A stretch of DNA of 6,896 bases, from NCBI GenBank assembly GCA_044866695.1, contig JBIOUF010000091.1, positions 1 through 6,896 on the forward strand, given 5' to 3'. Positions within the stretch are counted from its first letter, which is position 1; every line of letters starts with the position of its first letter. Positions 1 through 4,580 of this stretch are shown here, one piece after another. The position numbers and the translations under genes are program-made. The DNA comes from JBIOUF01 sp044866695. Lineage in GTDB: Bacteria > Actinomycetota > Actinomycetes > Propionibacteriales > Nocardioidaceae. The notes under the pieces are model-generated. The model did no database searches, was not told the DNA's origin, and saw nothing but the letters and a program-made list of their open reading frames with translations.

Positions 1-756
1 CGCCGCGGTCTCCGGCGCTCTGAGCTCCCGACGTCTGTCTTGGATCCGCCTCAGTCCGTCGGCCAGCTGGCCGACGCCGAGGACGTTGGCGATGGCGTCG
101 TACAGCTCGCTGGGGTTGCCCTCGAGCAACCCGCCCAGCTCGTCGTAGGACAGGATCGGCCGGAACCGCTCCAGCGGACGCGCCCATCCGAGCGACCCGA
201 GTCCGTCCATCCGTTTCTCTCCGGCGCGCTGCGCGGTGGTGGTCCGGTCGTCGGCCTCGGTCGCCGACATCCCCCACTGCGTCGTGAGGGTGAGGGGGCC
301 GCTGCCCTCCTCGACGAGCTCGACGATGACCGAGGCCGGGTTCGGACAGTGCAGGTTGCGCCAGTGTTCCTTCCATTGAGCCGACTTCTGCTTCCAGCGG
401 TACGTGCCGCCGGTCAGGACGAGCTCGAACGCCTCGGTGAAGCTGGACTTGCCCGAGCCGTTGCGGCCGGCGACGATCGTCAGGCCGGGCCGCGGCTGGA
501 GCTCGAGCCGCGCGGCCGGTCCGATACCGCGGAACCCGGCTACCTCGACGGCCGCCAGGAACACGGCCGACGCCGTGGCGGCGGGAGCAGCCGGCGTGGT
601 CCCGCCAGCGTCAACGCTGCTCGACGTTCCGGTGGACAGGCACTCGGCAAGCGCCTCGTCGCTTTCGAGGGCCGTGAGGACGACGAGGCCGGCGTCGTCG
701 TCGAGGTTCGACTGCTCCAGCTGCCGCGAGACCCAGTCCCCGAGATCTGTGCTCAC
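1..756 (-). CDS. AAA family ATPase (SbcC/RecF/SMC-like), N-terminal part, truncated by window edge
   Basis: The reverse strand is open from a GTG at 756 to the left edge (252 codons, no stop). Residues 1-45 form a small acidic, probably helical N-terminal segment containing DWVSRQLEQ. Residues about 50-64 are an Ala/Thr/Pro linker. From about residue 66 an ATP-binding fold begins: an EVAGFRGIG strand-loop, then a perfect Walker A, GRNGSGKSS (97-105, catalytic Lys103), then FTEAFELVLTG. This order is typical of the AAA_23/SbcC/RecF class of ABC-type ATPases, which act on DNA ends, in repair or in anti-phage defence. A Trp-rich stretch ending WRNLH (132-136) follows; I recall similar segments in large actinobacterial AAA ATPases. 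Walker B, the ABC signature and any coiled coil would lie beyond the window, so the specific role is unknown. GTG756 is the only sensible start; the frame is open upstream to about 984 but has no ATG, GTG or TTG until GTG960. Codon use is less extreme than in the genes to the right. Confidence 0.88.
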   Translation of the reverse strand, partial: MSTDLGDWVSRQLEQSNLDDDAGLVVLTALESDEALAECLSTGTSSSVDAGGTTPAAPAATASAVFLAAVEVAGFRGIGPAARLELQPRPGLTIVAGRNGSGKSSFTEAFELVLTGGTYRWKQKSAQWKEHWRNLHCPNPASVIVELVEEGSGPLTLTTQWGMSATEADDRTTTAQRAGEKRMDGLGSLGWARPLERFRPILSYDELGGLLEGNPSELYDAIANVLGVGQLADGLRRIQDRRRELRAPETAA

Positions 757-762
757 GGGGTC

Positions 763-768
763 AATGTA
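763..768 (-). promoter_or_regulatory. Candidate -10 box for leaderless transcription of the ATPase gene
   Basis: On the minus strand TACATT fits the actinobacterial TANNNT -10 pattern and lies exactly 6 nt before the GTG at 756, the spacing expected if transcription starts on the start codon. The nearest Shine-Dalgarno-like run (GAGGAAG, about 775-781) is too far from the GTG; it would suit only a very unusual ATT start at 765. No convincing -35 hexamer is visible 17-18 bp upstream. This is inferred from spacing alone. Confidence 0.35.
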
Positions 769-918
769 GAGCGACTTCCTCGAGCACGGCCACGACGAGG
801 GGTCGCGAGAGCCGGGTGACCAGGCCGCGATCAGAAGCGAGCACGGTGAGGAACCTGTCGCCGCGGGCTGTTCGGTGCGTGAGGGCGCCCGCTCACCCCG
901 GAACGAACCTGGTGTGCG

Positions 919-930
919 GGTCCGCGGACC
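919..930. promoter_or_regulatory. Perfect 12-bp palindrome, candidate operator
   Basis: GGTCCGCGGACC reads identically on both strands. It sits in the 251-bp region between the divergently transcribed ATPase and DUF433 genes, about 77 bp upstream of the DUF433 start. A protein-binding role is inferred from symmetry and place. In a very GC-rich genome a 12-bp palindrome can arise by chance, so support is modest. Confidence 0.3.
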
Positions 931-944
931 ACCACCCCTCCGCC

Positions 945-959
945 TGTCGGCATCCGACA
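945..959. promoter_or_regulatory. Inverted repeat with 6-bp arms, candidate operator of the DUF433 gene
   Basis: TGTCGG and CCGACA form perfect 6-bp arms around a CAT spacer, centred about 56 bp upstream of the DUF433 ATG. This is a sensible place for an autoregulatory site of an antitoxin-type DNA-binding protein. It lies 14 bp downstream of the 12-bp palindrome, so the two could be paired sites. No clear -35/-10 pair is visible around them, and which gene they would control is not known. Confidence 0.35.
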
Positions 960-1007
960 CACGCCAGCGGCTCGCCCAGTGTCAGTGGCCGGTGGGAGGA
1001 TGCGGCC

Positions 1008-1688
1008 ATGGCTGGCTCCCTCCTCGACCGCGCGATCTACTCCTACGCCGACGTGGACCGCCTGGCCGGCCTGCCCCCTGGCACCGCGCTCCGATGGCTC
1101 GAGGGATACCAGCGCGCCGGCAGGTTCTACGACCCGGTGCTGCGCCCAGCGCCCGTTGGCGACGACATCGTCACCTGGGGGGAGATGGTCGAGGCCCGGC
1201 TGCTGGCCGAGTTCCGCAACCGCGACGTCCCGGTGCAGCGCATGCGACCGGCCATAGTGCGGCTTCGCAAGGAGTTCGGGCCCTATCCGTTGGCCCACGC
1301 GCACCCATTCCTCGATGTCGAGGGGCGCGAGCTGGTTCGCCTTGTGCAGGAGCAGGTGGGCCTGGAGCGCCGGCTGCAGCTCGTGGTCGTGCGAAACGGG
1401 CAGCCGGTCCTCGCCGACACAGCCGAGCGCTTCCGCTCCGCGGTCGAGTACGACGACGGCGTCGCAGGCCGGATCAAGCCCGATCTACGGACTCCTGACG
1501 TGGTGATGGACCCGCGTCGCGCGTTCGGGCAGCCGGCCGTCCGCAACGTGCGCACCGACGCGCTCGCAGAGGACTACCGGGCGGGCACCAGCCGGGACGA
1601 CCTGGCCGACCTCTACGACCTGACACTCGGACAAGTCGATGAGGCGATCAGGTTCGAGCTGATCGCAGGAAGCGGGCGCGCTGCCTGA
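1008..1688 (+). CDS. DUF433 domain protein, VapB45-like antitoxin, apparently without its toxin
   Basis: The protein has 226 residues. The ATG at 1008 is chosen because GGGAGGA (994-1000) lies 7 nt before it; the frame is open further upstream, but that extension reads as low-complexity non-protein sequence. Residues about 10-34 (YSYADVDRLAGLPPGTALRW) look like a MerR-type helix-turn-helix that would bind DNA. The middle has a short conserved-looking helical region (WGEMVEARLLAEFR, about 57-70). Residues about 163-217 match DUF433: VVMDPRRAFGQPAVRNVRTDALAEDY, then a helix with DDLADLYDLTLGQVDEAIRFE. The build and length resemble M. tuberculosis Rv2018 (VapB45, about 239 residues), whose gene is followed by a PIN-type toxin. 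By family analogy this should be a DNA-binding, autoregulating antitoxin, but no toxin frame follows: TGATG at 1686-1690 opens only a five-codon stub. It is either an orphan antitoxin or a stand-alone regulator. It is divergent from the ATPase. Confidence 0.82.
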   Translation: MAGSLLDRAIYSYADVDRLAGLPPGTALRWLEGYQRAGRFYDPVLRPAPVGDDIVTWGEMVEARLLAEFRNRDVPVQRMRPAIVRLRKEFGPYPLAHAHPFLDVEGRELVRLVQEQVGLERRLQLVVVRNGQPVLADTAERFRSAVEYDDGVAGRIKPDLRTPDVVMDPRRAFGQPAVRNVRTDALAEDYRAGTSRDDLADLYDLTLGQVDEAIRFELIAGSGRAA

Positions 1689-1702
1689 TGCCGGCCTTGT
1701 AG
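1688..1702 (+). pseudogene. Possible remnant of the toxin start downstream of the DUF433 gene
   Basis: The DUF433 stop overlaps an ATG by one base (TGATG, 1686-1690), the coupling often seen between antitoxin and toxin genes. The new frame encodes only M-P-A-L before TAG at 1700-1702. Reading the next 170 bp in all three forward frames gives nothing resembling a PIN or DUF5615 toxin. The junction may be a decayed toxin start or plain chance, since TGATG is a common pentamer. Confidence 0.2.
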
Positions 1703-1706
1703 GCCG
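1692..1706 (+). terminator. Short hairpin after the DUF433 gene, weak terminator candidate
   Basis: CGGCC (1692-1696) and GGCCG (1702-1706) can pair around the loop TTGTA, 3 nt after the DUF433 stop. The stem is only 5 bp and no T-run follows, so it is a weak candidate for a factor-independent terminator. The rest of 1707-1876 shows no gene and no promoter I can support. Confidence 0.22.
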
Positions 1707-1876
1707 CTCATCTCGAACGGCTCACTGGCCACTCAGTTCGGCCGGTACTCCGGGTCCTGGGACGGGTGCAACGTCGGTGGCCCGGCGGCGCAGTGGTGGA
1801 GGTCGGGTCGAGACCATCGGGAGGTAGGCGCAGACTCGACGCAGCGTCATTGCCGGGCGAACCCGAGAGGACGCCG

Positions 1877-3142
1877 ATGACCGAGACGTCCGTGGCAGGG
1901 GAGAACTGGGCGGGGACCCACACCTACCGGGCGAGCCGGCTGGTGGAGGCGCGGAGCGTCGAGGAGGTCCAGGCGGTCGTGGCCGAGTCGGCGAGGGTGC
2001 GGGCGCTCGGCACGCGGCACTCGTTCAACACCATCTGCGACACCGAGGGCACTCTTGTCACAGTCACCAGGATTCCGGCGGACCCGGTGCTGGACGCCGA
2101 GGCGCGGACGGTGACGGTCGGCGGCGGCGCGTCGTACGGCGCCGTTGCGACCTTCCTGGAGAGCCATGGCCGGGCGCTGCACAACCTGGGGTCGCTGCCG
2201 CACATCTCCGTCGCCGGCGCGGTGGCGACCGGCACCCATGGCTCGGGGAACGCCAACGGCGTCCTCGGCACGGCGGTCCGGGGCATCGAGCTGGTGGTCG
2301 CCGACGGGTCGCTGCGGACGTTGCGGCGCGGCGACGACGACTTCGCCGGGGCGGTCGTCTCGCTCGGGGCGCTCGGGATCGTCACGCGGCTGACCCTCGA
2401 CGTGGAGCCCACCTACCGGGTGCGCCAGGACCTCTACCGGCGGCTGCCCTGGCCGGCGCTGCTGGCGGACGTCGAGGCGGTCACCGGGTCGGCGTACAGC
2501 GTCAGCCTGTTCACGCGCTGGTCCGGGGACCACCTGGAGGAGGCCTGGGTCAAGCGTCGCGTGGGCGGGGAGTTCGCGGTGCCGGACGGCTTCTTCGGCG
2601 CCCGTCGCGAGCCGGACCAGCCGTCGCTGGTGGTCGGCGCCGGGACGAACCTGACCGCGCGCGGCGTGGCGGGGCCGTGGTGCGACGGGCTCCCGCACTT
2701 CCGGCGGGACAGCACGCCGAGTGTGGGCGCGGAGATCCAGAGCGAGTACTTCGTCGGCATGGCCGACGCAGCGGCGGCGCTCGAGGCGCTCCGCGGGCTC
2801 GGACCGGCCCTGGAGCCGCACCTGGTGGTCAGCGAGCTGCGGACCGTCCGCGCCGACGACCTGTGGCTCTCACCGGCGTTCGGACGCGACACGCTGGCGA
2901 TCCACTTCACCTGGAAGCGGGAGCCCGCGGCGGTCGCGGCGCTGCTGCCGCGGGTCGAGGCCGCGCTCGCGCCGTACGCCCCCCGCCCGCACTGGGGCAA
3001 GGCCTTCACCCCCGGCGCCTTCGACGTCGACGAGCGCTACCCCATGGCAGGGCGGTTCCGCCGCCTCGCCGCGCGCCTGGACCCCGGCGGCAAGCTGGCC
3101 AACGAGTACGTCGTCGCGACGCTCGGCGTCGGCGGGTCCTGA
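1877..3142 (+). CDS. aldO: Alditol oxidase (xylitol/sorbitol oxidase), FAD-dependent
   Basis: The 421-residue protein resembles Streptomyces coelicolor AldO (418 residues) along its whole length. AldO-type enzymes oxidise the terminal hydroxyl of alditols such as xylitol and sorbitol to the aldose, passing electrons to O2 and releasing H2O2. The order is: an N-terminal NWAGTHTYRA opening, a VAO/PCMH FAD-binding domain (about 10-190) with GTRHSFN, whose His48 matches the residue covalently linked to FAD in AldO (His46), then VGGGASYG, LGSLPHISVAG and ATGTHGSGNANG, then the D-arabinono-1,4-lactone oxidase-type C-terminal domain. Substrate-contact residues of AldO fall at the same numbers: Ser106, Glu320, Arg322, His343, Lys375. 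No signal peptide is seen, so it is cytoplasmic. ATG1877 is chosen because GAGAGGA lies 5 nt upstream and the N-terminus aligns; an in-frame GTG at 1766 would add 37 unrelated residues. It is convergent with cds1. Confidence 0.95.
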   Translation: MTETSVAGENWAGTHTYRASRLVEARSVEEVQAVVAESARVRALGTRHSFNTICDTEGTLVTVTRIPADPVLDAEARTVTVGGGASYGAVATFLESHGRALHNLGSLPHISVAGAVATGTHGSGNANGVLGTAVRGIELVVADGSLRTLRRGDDDFAGAVVSLGALGIVTRLTLDVEPTYRVRQDLYRRLPWPALLADVEAVTGSAYSVSLFTRWSGDHLEEAWVKRRVGGEFAVPDGFFGARREPDQPSLVVGAGTNLTARGVAGPWCDGLPHFRRDSTPSVGAEIQSEYFVGMADAAAALEALRGLGPALEPHLVVSELRTVRADDLWLSPAFGRDTLAIHFTWKREPAAVAALLPRVEAALAPYAPRPHWGKAFTPGAFDVDERYPMAGRFRRLAARLDPGGKLANEYVVATLGVGGS

Positions 3143-3162
3143 CCGGCCGGCCGGCCGCGGTC
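3141..3162. terminator. GC-rich imperfect dyad between convergent aldO and cds1
   Basis: The segment from GACCGGCC to the GCGGTC end is an imperfect dyad built on alternating CCGG/GGCC tetramers, starting at the aldO stop and lying in the 46 bp between two convergent stops. It could end transcription from aldO. No T-run is present, the pairing has a bulge, and alternating CCGG is self-complementary in several registers, so this is a weak call. Confidence 0.25.
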
Positions 3163-3166
3163 ATCC

Positions 3167-3205
3167 GGCCGACGTCACCGGGCCGACGTCACTGGGCCGA
3201 CGTCA
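3167..3205. repeat. 14-bp tandem repeat, about 2.8 copies, spanning the cds1 stop codon
   Basis: The unit GGCCGACGTCACYG occurs at 3167-3180 and 3181-3194, and its first 11 bases again at 3195-3205; the two full copies differ at one base. The cds1 stop (3189-3191) lies in the middle copy. Because 14 is not a multiple of 3, the TGA is out of frame in the copy read first on the minus strand and in frame in the next. Each copy carries the palindrome GACGTC. Confidence 0.8.
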
Positions 3206-4343
3206 GGCCGGCCGTGTCGAGCCCCACGGGCCACTCGGCGTCGCGCACGACCCGGCGCAGCGCGTCCAGCACCGGGGCCGGGTCCAGCCGCCGGGCGCGC
3301 AGCCAGTCGTCGTCGTAGTAGGAGTCGGCGTACCGGCTGCCCTCGTCGCACAGCAGGGTCACCACGCTGCCGGCCGTGCCGGCAGCCCGCAGCTGGCAGG
3401 CGATCTTGAGCGCGCCGAACAGGTTGGTGCCGGTGGACCCGCCGGCCCGGTGACCGGTCAGCTCCTCGAGCAGGCGCATGGCCGCCAGCGACCCGGCGTC
3501 GGGCACCCGGATCATCCGGTCCACCACGGTGGGGATGAAGCTGGGCTCCATGCGCGGCCGGCCGATGCCCTCCACCCGGGAGCCACGGTCGCTCGTGCAC
3601 CCGGTGTCGCCGCGGACCCACCCGGGGAAGAACGCGGAGCCCTCCGGGTCCACGATGCACACGCCGGTCGGGTAGCCGCGGTAACGCAGGTAGCGCCCGA
3701 TGGTCGCGCTGGTGCCGCCCGTCCCGGCGCCGAGGACGATCCAGGACGGGACGGGATGCGGCTCTAGGGACATCTGCTCGAAGATCGACTCGGCGATGTT
3801 GTTGTTGCCCCGCCAGTCCGTGGCCCGCTCGGCATAGGTGAACTGGTCCAGGTAGTGCCCGCCGGTCTGCGCCGCGAGCCGGCGGGCCTCGTCGTACACC
3901 TGCGAGGCGTGGTCCACGAGCCGGCACCGCCCGCCGTGGCGCTCGATCAGCGCCATCTTCGCCGGGCTGGTCTCGCGGGGCACGACGGCGATGAAGGGCA
4001 GGCCGAGCAGCTGGGCGAAGTACGCCTCGCTGATCGCCGTGGACCCGCTGGACGCCTCGACGACCGTGGACCCCTCGTGCACCCAGCCGTTGCAGAGCGC
4101 GAAGAGGAACAGCGACCGGGCCAGCCGGTGCTTGAGGCTTCCGGAGGTGTGGGTGGACTCGTCCTTCAGGTACAGCTCGACGGACCAGGGCTCGCCCAGG
4201 GGCAGCTTCAGCAGATGGGTGTCAGCCGTACGGCGCGCCTCCGCCTCCAGCACCGACACCGCCCACGCGACCCACGAGCGGTCCGGCGCGTCGAACCGGT
4301 CGACGTCGACCGCGTCCTCGCCGTCCCGACCGACCGGCCGCAC
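3189..4343 (-). CDS. cds1: PLP-dependent cysteine synthase-family protein, Cds1-like L-cysteine desulfhydrase
   Basis: The 384-residue protein is a fold-type II PLP enzyme. PLP would be held by Lys71 in KDESTHTSGSLKHR (60-73). SSGST (98-102) replaces the SSGNT substrate loop of ordinary O-acetylserine sulfhydrylases, and GTGGTSAT (207-214) is the phosphate-binding loop. DQFTYAERATDWRGNNNIAES (about 166-186) matches my memory of M. tuberculosis Rv3684 (Cds1), reported to break L-cysteine into pyruvate, ammonia and H2S; that activity is inferred here. The H in SLKHR and the S in SGST separate it from CysK/CysM. It should be cytosolic. A GTG start at 4343 is chosen because GGAGAGGAG lies 7 nt upstream; GTG4346 (4 nt) is a near alternative. 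Longer in-frame starts read as Arg/Pro/Ala-rich noise. It is transcribed divergently from the aldehyde dehydrogenase, with a 46-bp dyad between them, and convergently with aldO. A role as cysteine synthase cannot be excluded. Confidence 0.85.
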   Translation of the reverse strand: MRPVGRDGEDAVDVDRFDAPDRSWVAWAVSVLEAEARRTADTHLLKLPLGEPWSVELYLKDESTHTSGSLKHRLARSLFLFALCNGWVHEGSTVVEASSGSTAISEAYFAQLLGLPFIAVVPRETSPAKMALIERHGGRCRLVDHASQVYDEARRLAAQTGGHYLDQFTYAERATDWRGNNNIAESIFEQMSLEPHPVPSWIVLGAGTGGTSATIGRYLRYRGYPTGVCIVDPEGSAFFPGWVRGDTGCTSDRGSRVEGIGRPRMEPSFIPTVVDRMIRVPDAGSLAAMRLLEELTGHRAGGSTGTNLFGALKIACQLRAAGTAGSVVTLLCDEGSRYADSYYDDDWLRARRLDPAPVLDALRRVVRDAEWPVGLDTAGLTSAQ

Positions 4344-4350
4344 CACGGGT

Positions 4351-4359
4351 CTCCTCTCC
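4351..4359 (-). promoter_or_regulatory. Strong ribosome binding site that fixes the cds1 start
   Basis: On the minus strand GGAGAGGAG is the best Shine-Dalgarno match in the window. Two GTG codons follow in tandem, 4 nt and 7 nt downstream. The second (4343) has the better spacing, and the first (4346) would add one Val. Confidence 0.75.
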
Positions 4360-4380
4360 GGTGAGGGCGCGCTCGCGGAA

Positions 4381-4426
4381 GCCCGGGCGCCCTCCACCGC
4401 CACGGTAGCCGTCCGGTGGCCCGGGC
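4381..4426. promoter_or_regulatory. 46-bp imperfect dyad in the cds1/aldehyde dehydrogenase divergent region
   Basis: Three nested arm pairs are centred on TAG (4406-4408): ACGG/CCGT (4402-4405 with 4409-4412), CCACCG/CGGTGG (4394-4399 with 4414-4419) and GCCCGGG/CCCGGGC (4381-4387 with 4420-4426). That makes 17 pairs, with a small internal loop and a 6-nt bulge on one side. The dyad ends 22 nt before the cds1 ribosome binding site. It could be a regulator's binding site or a hairpin in the cds1 leader RNA. It does not resemble a riboswitch I know, and no T-run makes it a terminator. Confidence 0.4.
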
Positions 4427-4449
4427 GGGCGCGGGCACCAGGCGCCCGC

Positions 4450-4548
4450 GTGTACGGCGGCCGGCACGTCACCCGTACCATCACCGCCACGGGCGAGACG
4501 TTCGAGCACCTGTCGGAGAGCGACCGGGGCGGCCGGCCCTACGCGTGA
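4450..4548 (+). CDS. Possible 32-residue leader peptide upstream of the aldehyde dehydrogenase
   Basis: A GTG-started frame of 32 codons ends 32 bp before the dehydrogenase start. Of its 32 sense codons, 31 end in G or C (the exception is CGT), and the end HVTRTITATGETFEHLSESD reads as plausible soluble peptide. There is no Shine-Dalgarno sequence or -10 box at leaderless spacing, the frame is open further upstream, and I know no homologue. In a genome this GC-rich the codon pattern is suggestive only. Confidence 0.18.
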   Translation: MYGGRHVTRTITATGETFEHLSESDRGGRPYA

Positions 4549-4580
4549 CCGGCACCCCACGCACAGACGAGACGAGAGCC

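Noticed and set aside
40..819. Long plus-strand open frame opposite the ATPase
   Set aside because: It is the antisense of the ATPase in the same codon register, with no family resemblance, while the minus strand carries a perfect Walker A.
816..1007. Upstream extension of the DUF433 frame
   Set aside because: No homologous residues are seen, the strong ribosome binding site fixes ATG1008, and the extension covers both inverted repeats.
1766..1876. GTG start giving AldO 37 extra residues
   Set aside because: ATG1877 has a good ribosome binding site and aligns with the AldO N-terminus; the extension is Arg/Gly-rich.
1847..2821. Long minus-strand open frame opposite aldO
   Set aside because: It is an Arg/Pro-rich shadow of a gene whose catalytic residues are all recognised on the other strand.
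3163..3206. The short repeats as a CRISPR array or attachment site
   Set aside because: The units are 14 bp and directly adjacent with no spacers, there are no cas or integrase genes, and no second copy is visible elsewhere in the window.
4344..4490. Longer N-terminus for cds1 (up to ATG4490)
   Set aside because: The strong ribosome binding site lies inside this stretch, directly before GTG4343, and the extra residues read as noise and contain the dyad.
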